From Membranipora membranacea (taxonomy: Eukaryota; Bryozoa; Gymnolaemata; Cheilostomatida; Membraniporidae), in contig OU612068.1 of NCBI GenBank assembly GCA_914767715.1, positions 30,256,001 to 30,320,000 of the forward strand: a stretch of DNA of 64,000 bases. The letters are read 5' to 3'. Shown here in pieces: positions 1-11,582 of this stretch. Made by a program: the position numbers and the translations under genes. Position 1 is the stretch's first letter, and every line of letters starts with the position of its first letter. Below the pieces are notes generated by a model. It saw only the letters and a program-made list of their open reading frames with translations, made no database searches and was not told where the DNA came from.

Positions 1-309
1 TTGGCTGTTGTGATAATAGCTTTCACAATAGCGATAAAGATAGCTTAAGAAATTACTCTTGCGCTATTCTACAAACTTCATGAATTTCCATGTGCACCAT
101 CCATCTGTGTAACACCCTGGAGTAACAGTCAAAATGGTATAGACCCAAGGGGAGAATATTGATATTCATATATTTCAAGGTCAATATCGAATATAGGTAG
201 TTTTATCATCACATGAGGCTTTTCTCTATAATCTTCACACATACAGTATAAACAGTACCAAAAAGGTTGGTTATAGGATCACAAAGGTTGGTGAGAGGAG
301 AGGACTGAC

Positions 310-3300
310 CTTGATATTGGTAGATATGGACGTCCTCTGTAGAACTCGACCCATTTGCTCTGCAGTGCTCATGAATCTATGTGAGAATATGGAGAGCTGT
401 ATCGCATTTAACTCGGTACCTATCACTGTCTGCCCTGATGTCTTCACCTGTAATATATAAATGTAGATATCGGTGTTAATGAACAGAAGTTTTGCATACA
501 GTGCATGATCTCATACATCAAAGGCAGTATAACCCACATTCACGTTACAGAATCAGTCACATGAAACTGGCACCGATATTTATGTTATTTTAGTAATAAG
601 TCAATGTTATATACCCTAGAGGAGAAGTTAACCATTTCACACATGATTGAAATAGCTTAATACAAGGCTAGCTAAAATCTACTCATCCTCTTTACTTTAT
701 AAAGACTCCAACCTAAACTAGCCATAATTAAGTGCTTACTGATATTAAGTCATCTCCAAACTAGCCTAAGTAAACTCTATCGAAATTTTACACCTCAGGT
801 AGAATGATGTTAATATTTACAAACCACAACATCACCAACACCAGTATCGAGTTGTCCTCCAGATTAATTAAGCTACATTATTGTAAGAATATTCTCATTG
901 GCCTCGAAAGGGGCACAGAATAGTAAATAAAGTGTATATTATAATTATTGTTATTCAAACTAAATATTGGTCAGTAAAAGGTTAAAGATTTATTATTTGC
1001 AATGTTAGGTACCACTTTTTTGTAGACAGACATACCTCAATAATAATATCTCCTTTCACTGATACATGTGCGACTGATCCAGGCTCAACCAGAATAGTGC
1101 TGAAAGATAGATAGGATGGGTGTTTGAAGAAGTGCATTAAGGAATTAGGAATTCTCCCTGAGTTCAAGTGGAGATTAGTAATCGTGTTGATAATGGGGAA
1201 CCTAACAAAGTCTGTAATTTTCAGACATATTCCTACCTGTTATCATCGATGACAATAGCAGGTGCAGGTATAGTTTGTCCAGCTCTTAGCCTTTTATAAA
1301 TGTATATGGGTGAGTCAAAATATCTATCGTCAAAATAACATCTCACAACCTAAAGTAAAGACATACAGATAAATATAGAGAGAGAAACACCCAGCACAAA
1401 TATATTTATGACCCAAATGTATACATGAAACAAGTACATACATGGCATAATTATAAACATGAAACAAGTCGAGCTCCTTGTTACACCAACATTCCAACTA
1501 TTCAGGAATCAGGATACACTTAATTTCTCATGCAAATATTTTGGTATATAAAAATTCACCAGCTATTGTAAATGACAAGACTCATTTCTTACAAGTATTA
1601 CTTATAGCTAAGCTATAGCTAAGTATTTCAGATTGATGGATCTCAAAATAGCTTGCCAAGCTCTTTTGCAAAAAATGTACTTACCCTATCAGGAGTAGGT
1701 TGGGTTGTGTCTAAATGTAGATCTGCTTCTTTATGTGATATACATTTACCTACTGCTCTAACTCTGATATCGTCTACCATTATATCTCTGTCTGCTATTG
1801 TGAATCCAAACTCTGTCTCATATCTGTCAATTATTGTATTATGTCAGTAAGCATAGTGCTGTAAAATCTGTATAAAACCAGATCGGTCAGTCTGCACTAG
1901 CAGTTCACTTGTATTGGCTTTGTGACATTATATAATTCATAATTACACTTCGTTACATTATGATAGAGATCTAATGCTATGACTGCCTGGCACACAATTT
2001 ATGGAGGCGATAAAAGAGATAATTAGGAATAAAGCTGGTTCCTCCGAGCGGTAGTTGTGCTTATATTCATCTATCTAGAATTCTAGACCATCCTGACACA
2101 GGTTATCAATACATACCTCAAACCACAACAAAGCAGATATTTCAGTTTTTTAATAAGAGTTTTATGGCATCAGATACACATCACAGAATCTACTCACTTG
2201 GTGAGGAACGTTTGCTGGAATTGCTGATAATCATCTGGTGAGTTGAGTCTATTATTGACTGTACACATGAGAGCACAATCCGTGCCTTTATAACGCATGT
2301 GTAGATAAACCTCATAGTCAATGGACTCATCCATAAATCCCTGAGATGACAACTCTGACTTAGCCAGCAATTTTAGAACATCTACCTCAGTGGCTATCTT
2401 GGTAAATGTTTCTACAATAAGAGAAAGTATATATCATCACAGTATTTATAGTGCAAGATGCGGTGAAGTGTTAAGGAAAGCAAAAACCAAGCAATGATAA
2501 TATCAAAGCAATCTCATATCAATGAACAAAAAAACTAAATTCACTCTTTTGGGGACATTATTGAATGATGTAACCCATTTCAAAGTGTGATAACCCAGGT
2601 CTAAAAATGGCCTAGAGGATGTTATCTCCCGTGAGACAAATTAACACTAAAATGATTATCCGCTAAACGAATACAGTAAGCCTAGCCCTGACTAGCCTTG
2701 AACAGTTACCAGGCTGGATTGTTCAAAGGTAGCCTAGTCAAAGATATTTTTGTGTTAATCTGTAACAGGGGAGATAACATACTCTAGACCATGCTAGACC
2801 CTGGGTTTCCATTTTGAAATCGGTTGTATCATTTAATAATGTCGTTTTGCGAGTAAATTTAGTTTTTTGTTCATTGCAATGAGATTACTTTGATATGAAC
2901 AGTATTTGTTTTGCTTTCCTGAGCACTTTAACAGGACATTATAAGTTATCTTCTCTATGCTTTGTGTGCGTGATATAACTGCACTGGGTTAGAAGAAACC
3001 ATTTTTGAGCCCTTAAAAGTAGCTGAATTGATTGTCAGACCATATTCCCCAATTTTGTCTCAAAGAAAATAAGAATTATTTTTATCATTACCTTTAGAGT
3101 AGACTGATGAAAAGGGCCTCTGTTGTTCAGAAATAACATCTGCTAGAGCCATTCCATAAGCTGATAGAATTCCTGAATATCTACATCACAAAACACACGC
3201 ATATTTACTAAGAAAGAGAATAAAGGGTGTAGATCACACACTGGATATTATGGATATCATGGATACTATGAGTATTAATATAGCCGATATTACTGCTCAA

Positions 3301-6300
3301 TACATTAAAATAAATAACTTAACAGGTAGATCTGTTATGCCAACTTCTGCTAAACCTGACATTTAGCAGGTCTTACAGCTGCGTGATAGGTATACATGTG
3401 TACACATAACCTTCATGCTGCCTCCTAATACCATAGATTTGATATACTAGAATATAATATAAATTAGGTCTATGGCTAACACTAAGACAAAATGCTGGAA
3501 CCCTACTCATATAACGTGGAAACATTGACTGACATTGTTACAGTGTTACTCAGATAGAAGGTGACTGCTCACTCACTTGTGTATGAGAACTTGATTCATG
3601 CCTAGTGATTTAGCGATAGCACAAGCATGCTGTCCCCCTGCACCGCCAAAACAGGCAAGTGCATGCTTAGATGTGTCATATCCTTTACCCTGTAAAATGA
3701 CTGCACGCATAAACTGAAGAAAGGTCAACACCAAGCAATAAGGTGGTATGGGGAGAAACAGAAAAATGTTGAGGCTCAATAATCCTCAGTTAGTAAGCCA
3801 GCCATATGAAAAATATTACCGTTATGAATAAGAATTGAAATACTTGATAGGTTGTTCTGTATTAACCATAGACTTAATATACTAGTCTATGGTATTAACA
3901 GATGCACTTCATATGACCAGGGGCAGCTAACTCTCATACTAACCGTGGTTAGAGCTCTGATTGGACGACACATTGTCTCATTGGCCACTGTGATAAAACC
4001 AATAGCCACATCTTCGATTGTCAGGGAACGCTTCTCCACAATATCTTGGGAAGCAAGAAACTCATTTATCTAACAAACAAGAACAAACAAGAACAGTGTA
4101 AGACACCTTGCAGCTCACTGAATATCCCTTCGCTTTTATGGTGCGATATAAAACAAACTTCACTCATAGTACGATCAATTTGACAATTCAATCAAACAAG
4201 AACCTTTGCTTTGTAACAACAGCACCAAAGACATTTTTACGCCAGGCAGCACTCAAGCTAAATAAACTAGTGTAATAATTTATGTTAAATCACTTTCAGC
4301 CACAGAGACTATTTACTCCTATTTACTTCCTCTTCCATGTATGTTGTACTGTAATCATTTTTAATATCATGGGCATCAGTATTAAACACCTTTTTTTCAC
4401 AACATATATCATGTTAGTGATAGAAATTCAATCTATCAATCAAACCATTAATTTATTTCTAATCACCTCCATTGTAAGCTCTTTGAATGCCTGAAGTGAT
4501 GCCTGCTTGTCCAGAGGCATGTCCTGAGTCTCTCCAAATATTGCAGGGAAATAATCCTCCACAATCCTACCAAGGACTAGATTAGCGTCAGTGATTGTCA
4601 GATAACCGCCTGTAAACACAATTATCACAATCTCAGCAATCCCACTCTATGTGTCCCAAGAACTGTAATAGCGTTATTTATTGTAGGTCTATTTGATTGT
4701 ATTCGTATTTTGGACGGTATTGTATCTTGAGAGGACCATGGTTTTTATCAGTATTAAGCCCAGTGATACACAGTAAGAACACCCAGAGAAGGACAGAAGG
4801 GATTACTTACCCTTCCTATAGCATACAGGGCCTGGGTGAGCTCCGGCAGATTCAGGTCCCACCACAAACAGTCCTGATCTAAAAAATAGTCGGGATCCTC
4901 CACCAGCTGCTACAGTGTTAATGTCGAGCTGAGGGGCCTGTACTGTGATACCCGCTGTGTAAGACTCCATCACATGCTCATAAGATCCAGCATAACGGCT
5001 TACATCAGTTGATGTGCCTGTATGATACACATAAACATATTATAATGTTATATCATAAATATTTATATGGTTATGATGAGAAATGACACAGTGGAATATC
5101 AAAGCTACTAATATGACATAGGAGGCACATGAAATAAGTGTATGATTGAACGGTGCCAAATAACACTGCTATGATAACATAAATAATTTGTTGGGTGTAT
5201 CGACAATTTAGGCTAGGGGGAGTGGATGGAGTTTTAACTTCTCTGACTAACAGTGAAAAATTCAACATAATATATCAGCTGCCCAGCAAATCGATGAGAA
5301 GAGAAGCTGCGACACACGATTTCGAATTCATACAGGCTGAAGATAGGAAGCATCCATTACAAAAAAATATACAAACAATAAAGTCTGAGCAATATGAAAC
5401 TTAAAGTGAAAAGGAATATCATTATGAGCTTTATGAAGGGACAGCTTTAAAGTCAAAAGCTTAAAGGGCAACCAAGGTTTCGCAGCGATGCATTAATGGG
5501 TAGCAAATAATGTGCTGGGCAGCATCAGCTTTGTGCATTACGCGATGCAAAACTCAAAGTAGTTGCTGACTCTAAGCTGGGTAACACTTCAGTTTAGGGG
5601 AGGTTCCAAGACTTTGCTGTAATAATAATAGAGCACAGGCTAAATAATAACAGGAACAGGAAACTGCTATGTGGTATTCTCTTTTAGCTGAGTTTGAGTA
5701 CCTGATGGAAGAAATGTTTCACAAGAATTCTGGCTGAATAATCATCTGAATTATGTTTTGTCTTTTTCCTCACGCAGAAGGTGCAATCTGCTATCAATTA
5801 ATGGCCATCAATGAGAAGTTGTTTGAAACCTTGGTTGCCCTTTAATTAAAAATCGGCCAACAAGTACTAGGTGATCCAAAGTAATGAGTTTGAGAGAGAG
5901 GGTCGAGTGATTCCTACCTCCCATATCAAAGCCTATGACTGGTTTGCTGTTTTCTTTGTTATATGAAGTGGCTGCGTATCCCACTACTCCACCTGCCGGT
6001 CCTGACAACATAGCTCTGGCACCTGAGAACCTGAAAACATGACACAATGGTACCAAATTATTATCTGAATAAATGTGACATTATCACTACCAGGACCTAG
6101 TTTGCGGTTCCGGAAAACTCGAAAACAGGCAGATGAGGGGATTTCATTTTGGTTATATCACCAAACAAAGTTAGGGATAGTAATTGTTGACAGCAGAATG
6201 ATTATTGAGAGGGAAACATCTGTTACACCTTTACCTTGTGGCACTTGTCAAGCCTCCATCTGACTGCATGAACATCACAGAGAGGTTACCCAGTCCGCCC

Positions 6301-8563
6301 TCAAAACCTGACGCAAACCCTGAGAATGAACAGAGAGATTTGTGGTCATGACCAATGAGCAAAGACATAACCATATTATTAACATGTTTTTGAGATGAAA
6401 AAAACCAACCTGGTCAATGGTAAAAGTTATATCATGTCAACATCAGGCCCAGTATGCACAACAAGCAGATATTCTCTTGTTAAAGACAAAGAAAATTGTA
6501 CCTCAAGATTTTGAGAGCTTGAACAATATATAACCATTGGCCTACACAATATCCTAAGCTACATAAGACCACTGACACAACACAATGATAAGTTACTGTA
6601 AGCCACATACCGCTGACGTAGCGTTTGATGGAAGGAGTTAAATAAGCATCAGCACATGCAGTGTGTCCTCTGAATACAACTCTACACATGGGCATCACAA
6701 CAGAGGAGAGAGAGACCTGCTCAAAGCCTATACTCTCTGCTATATCTCGTACCTTCACCTCATGTTTATCGTACCTGTATAATGAGGAGACACCAAAACT
6801 TCAGGGTAAATATGTAACAAGGGGGCGCAAATAAACTGAATAGAAATAAAACCCAGCACAGCCTGCATACATCTCCATATTTAATATATCAGGTTTTGGA
6901 GTCATGCGCCATCAAAGTGACTAAATATTTCCATCCTCATTGTATCAACATCAACTCAAAGTTAAAAGTTGGCGTTTAAACACAGAAAACATAAATGTGT
7001 AATAGTGGAGTCTCACATGTAGGAGTGAAGGAGGACGACTGCTATGCTTCTGATACCATCATCATATACTGCCTGTAAATCAGCTCTCAGTTTGCGCTCA
7101 TCTAACTCTGTCCAGATACAAACCTGAAGTCGAAAAGTAACCTTAGGTCAACTACAACAATGCCATTTCAAGTTTAATCTGGCTTGATGAAGCAATGCTT
7201 ATAAGATGAGCATTTTGTTATATATGTGAGACATTATATTGCATATAAATTGCATACAAAAACTCCACAGTATATGTTTATCAGATACCGATAGATGTTA
7301 TTAGCTGTTACTAACTTCAAGACAAGACTAGTGAGAAAAAGATAACAAAACAAGGTGGCAATAGAGTCACTTATAGCGGCAATGTGGACATCTATATATG
7401 ATTGACATTAGCTAACCTTCTCCCCAGTGATGGTGGTATTTATATCAACATCAGAACGACTATCACACATCTGCTTTGTGTTCTCATATATAGTTATTCT
7501 TTCCTCTACCTCCACAACACTGTCATATAATGTGTCGGGCATAAGAACTCGCTGAAACATAAATCATCACCATTACCCCCAACAAACTGTGTCAAAAACG
7601 TAAGAGCGACAGAGAGAATTCTCAATGTACATTCCTTCAAATCTGTGTAACACTACAAACTTCCAACTAGAGAAGATCCTAGCCGCAAATTCAACCATTT
7701 CCATCCTTGAGTCTTTACAAAATTTTATAAGGCACACCATTCAGAAGTTAACATTCCAGATAAAAGGTTTGCAAGATAAATGAATGTGGGATGAAACCGA
7801 TGCATCAGCCACTACTCACCAGATCAAACAGATCAGGACGGGCTTGATTTCCTATGTACAGAAGATCTTTGAATCCTTTTGTTACTAGAAGGGCCATCCT
7901 CTCACCATTCCGCTCCAAAAGAGCATTTGTAGCTACTGTAGTTCCCATACGAACCCATGCTATCTGGGCAGGGTCAATCGGTTTATCAGCAGGCATTTCA
8001 ACTCCCAGATACTACAACACAACATATTATCAGCAAAACCAATTGATTAGCATTAGCTTCAGACTGCTGTAATAGGGAAAGTCCACCCACAGGCTCTTTT
8101 GATGTTGGACAGTGTTGTTTAATGACACTGCAAATTTTTTTAGTAAATGTATCAGTAGCATGTAGCAGTATTGCTTGGTTCCTACATGCATCACTCAGCG
8201 AATGAGACTTAGGACAATGATTGAAGTCAGTAAGATCCTATTACCGAGACAGTAATGGGATCATCATGCAGTCAACGGGTAAGTCTCTCTTGTTAATGAA
8301 GAACTTACCAGCAATACGCCCTTGACATTTATACACATAATATGAGATTAGGTATGTGAAATGATAAGACAGCTTATATACTAAGTATTTCCTATTCTCA
8401 CCTGCTGCATGATCTTACGGATACCCTCCCTTGGGGCATCCTTGTAGTTACTCGGATCAACAGACAGAAGTTTGAGCTGCTTCACAGTGTCATCAGGTAG
8501 TAAGCACCATACGTCTGTGAATGTACCGCCTCGATCAATAGCAAAGTGAAACTTTCCACTCAT
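310..8563 (-). CDS. OPLAH: 5-oxoprolinase (ATP-hydrolysing), N-terminal 768 codons, 3' end beyond window
   Basis: ATP-dependent opening of 5-oxo-L-proline to L-glutamate in the glutathione (gamma-glutamyl) cycle, a cytosolic enzyme. Seventeen coding exons read right to left: 8402-8563, 7820-8011, 7417-7551, 7017-7123, 6611-6774, 6235-6319, 5918-6030, 4811-5017, 4467-4609, 3944-4069, 3577-3689, 3092-3180, 2198-2411, 1685-1823, 1237-1349, 1036-1099, 310-447. All have GT-AG borders and phase closes exactly (2304 nt). The start follows the family: [18 protein letters not shown]. Hydantoinase-A signatures seen: [42 protein letters not shown] across a junction, [39 protein letters not shown]. The last exon enters the hydantoinase-B half ([15 protein letters not shown], ending TNIK), so about 520 residues should lie left of the window, the human enzyme being about 1288. 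No further exon is visible in 1-309. No stop or frameshift seen. Confidence is very high. Confidence 0.97.
2465..2930. repeat. Foldback/MITE-like inverted repeat in OPLAH intron
   Basis: The two ends are inverted copies: the left begins AAGTGTTAAGGAAAGC and the reverse complement of the right begins TAAAGTGCTCAGGAAAGC. Similarity continues inward for roughly 200 nt per arm (for example ATATCAAAGCAATCTCAT against ATATCAAAGTAATCTCAT, and GATGTTATCTCCC against TATGTTATCTCCCC). It fills most of the intron between the exons at 3092-3180 and 2198-2411 and has no open frame. Clear target-site duplications were not found. Confidence 0.75.
5461..5845. mobile_element. TTAA-flanked MITE (piggyBac-type insertion signature)
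   Basis: A 377-bp segment (5465-5841) is bounded by TTAA on both sides and by inverted ends: AGGGCAACCAAGGTTTC on the left and GAAACCTTGGTTGCCCT on the right. Weaker inverted similarity follows inside (ATGCATTAATGGGTAGC against a diverged copy). It has no coding capacity. TTAA duplication is the hallmark of piggyBac-superfamily transposition, so this is inferred to be a non-autonomous piggyBac-like element inserted in the OPLAH intron between exons 7 and 8. Confidence 0.7.
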
Positions 8564-9136
8564 GATGTTTCCTTAAATTTAGAGAGCAAATCAGTATCAT
8601 TTATGATATTGAAATCCACAAGCTCTAGCGAGAATGCCCATGAATTTTGAAGGTGAAGTATTTCCGGTACAATAAGGGGTACTAGAGGCATCAAAAACCT
8701 GCCCGACCATGTGTCTTCAAAGTTCTTTATCTTCAAAGTTCTCTGTCAAAAAAACTACAAATGAGTGAGCAAACAGCGTGATCAAGGAGTCAGAATTATT
8801 TACCATATGATAGGGTAATTTTGTAGTATTTGTAGTAGTTGGAAAGAGGACTGGTATGCCTACTATAGTACACATACAATAATTACATTCATATAACAAT
8901 ACAATACATTGTGTCATACAACAGTAGGCTACAGCAAGGCTTACTCCTTGGCTACAGCTTTCATGATTACATATGCATTATCATGTTGTGCACAAGCCCA
9001 CTGCAATTTGTGCAAGCCCAGTGGATGATAAATAATACTGCTCCAAGCCAAATCCGGACGGATTTGTTGCAGCAAAAAATACTGCTCGAAGCCCAACAAA
9101 TGGTCACCCGGACGGGTTCGTGACAACCCCTGGGAT
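8564..9136. other. OPLAH upstream region, no gene seen
   Basis: This is the 5' flank of OPLAH and presumably holds its promoter and any 5' untranslated exon. No coding signature was recognised. Two short direct copies of a GTGCAAGCCCA(C/G)TG-type motif lie near 8990-9025. Confidence 0.5.
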
Positions 9137-9303
9137 TTACATGCCTTTGATTTGCCAATGTCCAGTATCAACCAAACAAAAACTTTTGGTGGTTGATACT
9201 GGACGGACATGTTAAATAAATGCCAATTGTCAAATGTCCATTATCAACCACCCATGGTTTTGAGGTGGCAGAAACTGGTCATTGGCAAAGTAAAGGCATG
9301 TAA
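9137..9303. repeat. Small nested inverted-repeat element
   Basis: The 167-bp unit starts TTACATGCCTTTGATTTGCC and ends with the inverted counterpart GGCAAAGTAAAGGCATGTAA. Inside, TCCAGTATCAACCA recurs in both orientations (around 9160-9205) and again in diverged form near 9236-9252, so the unit is a palindrome within a palindrome. Non-coding; it looks like a MITE or satellite monomer. Confidence 0.65.
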
Positions 9304-9435
9304 GTCCGGCCAATTCCCATGAGTGCCCCACTAGGAGATTAGGACTAGCCAATGTGTTGGCTGTACTACTCTACTGCTGTGACCCGAGCCTAGCTAGGAC
9401 CTGCAATATAATTATTAGTTTTCCCTGCACCACAG

Positions 9436-9544
9436 GCCTTCTATAATCTGTGCAAGTCCAATGGCTGAGTGTTCCAGTGGTCAATGCCAAAAGAGAACAG
9501 TCTGAACTTTGTGACACTCAACCACTGCACATATTACAGAAGGT
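9436..9544. repeat. Imperfect inverted repeat
   Basis: GCCTTCTATAATCTGTGCA on the left pairs with TGCACATATTACAGAAGGT on the right. Short inner complementary pieces (GAGTGTTCCAGTGG against CACTCAACCACTG) suggest a degenerate foldback element. No coding frame. Confidence 0.45.
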
Positions 9545-10843
9545 CTGTGACTTGCACATTGGAGAGAGTGATTTTTGCGAACGCCTTGATTTTGCAAAGA
9601 CAATTTTTTAAAGTAACACTGATTTGACTCCCTATAATTATAATAGCATCATGTGGATGGTCAATTCTACAATATCATTCATTTGATTGGACAACTGAGA
9701 CAATTCTAGAGGTAGACAACTCTTTACTCACTCAATCTACTCTTTCTGGAAGCAGGGAGCAGGTAAAAGGAAGGGTGGTACTGGTTGAGCCAAGGAGTTT
9801 GCTCCTCGGATGAGCGGGTCCTGTAGTAGAGAGATTCCATTTTATTGTGTCATGGATCCGCTTTAGGTGGCAATGGTGGTTTTGATGATAATAATGTAAC
9901 CCTTATGTGTTATAGACCTGGAGAAAAATTCACCAAACAAATCATTATCCGAACATTAAATGAGCAACTTCAAGTATCAACTTAGAAGGTTGATGTAGTT
10001 AAGTATCAATTCAAGACTTACAGGAGAAACTTTGACAGCTCAAAAAAATAAGACAACATTTTAATACTTGTGTGAGAAACTGGATTAGGCCGTATTTTAT
10101 TTGAGGGTTCTAGTGTAGGTGCACTTTCCACTTCACTCAAGATTTATGATGTCACTTGTTTTAATGAGTATATATACACAGATTATATTATAATTCTTAT
10201 CGACCTGTTTTATAATTATTCAAGCCACAAGAGGGTCTCTATACTCAATAATATCGATACACTGATCTGACAAGATTTGATGTGATTTATGAGAGATATC
10301 ATTTGCTCTCCTGACAAATTTTGATACACACGCAAAAATTAATCTGCTCAACTGAAATTAATACACTCGACACGCGTAGAGTTTGAATTCGAACCCTGAT
10401 GATACTGAAGGCGCCAACAAGGCCGTCAACAAGTGTATGAAGTTCTGTACAGTCCTGTAGATTTAATTTATAACTTGTGTCAACCAGACAAACATAAAAT
10501 TAATTCATTTAGCATAAAATTATTTCTTTAATTGCCCTGACCTTTGAAATTACATGAGATAAAAATGCGTTTATATATAAATGATTTAAAATAAAATTTC
10601 GTTCTAATTAATCTGACCTGAACTTCTTTTCTTACCTGATATCTGTGTTCTTCTACGATAGATTCGCAGCTATATTTACCACTCGTTCACGATACGTTAC
10701 TCAGCTGTGTAGCAGTCTGAATGATATTGTTCTCATGGTTGTCTAACAAGACTCTGACTATTGATCTAGGTATGTCACTCGGGTTGACTTCTAGATTTAC
10801 CACATAGGTCGACATCCAAATTACCGCTGTCCTGGATGATTGT
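9545..10843. other. Intergenic, nothing recognised
   Basis: AT-rich sequence without a reading frame that resembles a known family, RNA gene or transposon terminus. Confidence 0.5.
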
Positions 10844-11142
10844 TTGGATGCTACTGTACTTCGTAACAGTCTAAATGCTACTGTATTTAATGACGGTTCT
10901 GATGCTACTGTTCTGTTTGAAGATTCAAATGAAACTGTACTTCTTGACTGTCTAAATGTTTCTTTATCTCTTGACAGTCTGAGTGCTTCTTTTTTGTTCG
11001 GCGATCCAAATGATACTGTCTTGTACGGTGGTTCTGATTCTATTGTATTTCTTGACAGTTTCAATGCTTCTGTTCTGTTCTGCAATCCAAATGATTCCCT
11101 ATTGTGCGACGGTTCTGATTCAACTGTATTTCTTGCTTCTGT
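10844..11142. repeat. 27-nt minisatellite, about 11 degenerate units, open on both strands
   Basis: On the plus strand the sequence divides into nine-codon units of the form (N/D)ATVLxxxS, such as DATVLRNSL, NATVFNDGS, DATVLFEDS, NETVLLDCL and NDTVLYGGS. The frame is open from the ATG at 10844 to the stop at 11144-11146. The minus strand is also open for 218 codons (10687-11343), reading the same units as serine/glutamate-rich nonapeptides and carrying a short hydrophobic stretch (SFFFLTQAVFMITLFSARF) before them. The period of 27, a multiple of three, explains why both strands stay open. I cannot tell whether either is translated. No splice model or homologue was recognised. Confidence 0.65.
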
Positions 11143-11158
11143 ATAGATTCGGAGTTGT

Positions 11159-11582
11159 CCTCTCTCCAGTTTGGTACTTTTAACCCACGCCTCATAGGAA
11201 AAACGTGCTGAAAAGAGGGTTATCATGAAAACCGCTTGTGTTAGGAAAAAAAAAGATTTTTGATTCAGAATCTGCACCATAGAAAACTGATAGGGACATA
11301 GTTTGGGAAATGATTTTGGTATTCGGATACTCAATTGTATCAATTTCTGTCAGTTTTGCGGACAAATTTCATGGAACTTTCTATGAATTTTGTCACTAAA
11401 ATTAAGATTTATCAACATTCAGGCCTCCAATGATCTGACAACCCTGTCTGACAGGGTTTTCAATGGTGTAGATTCTGATACAAAAATGATTTTTATCCTA
11501 ACATAAGCGGTTTTCAAGATAACCCTCTTTCAGCACGTTTTTCCTATGCGGCGTGGGTTAAAAGTACCAAACTAGAGAAAGG
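11159..11582. repeat. Long inverted repeat (about 125-bp arms)
   Basis: Left arm 11159-11287 and right arm 11455-11582 are inverted copies: for example GTTTGGTACTTTTAACCCAC on the left returns as GTGGGTTAAAAGTACCAAAC on the right, and ACGTGCTGAAAAGAGGGTTAT as ATAACCCTCTTTCAGCACGT. The loop is about 170 bp. The left arm abuts the 27-nt minisatellite. No transposase frame. It is probably a foldback or MITE insertion. Confidence 0.75.

Noticed and set aside
1-309. A further OPLAH exon at the left edge
   Set aside because: No sequence matching the expected ERLDFSC region is present; the intron seems to run past the window edge.
1653-1850. Plus-strand open stretch of 65 codons
   Set aside because: Antisense shadow of the OPLAH exon at 1685-1823.
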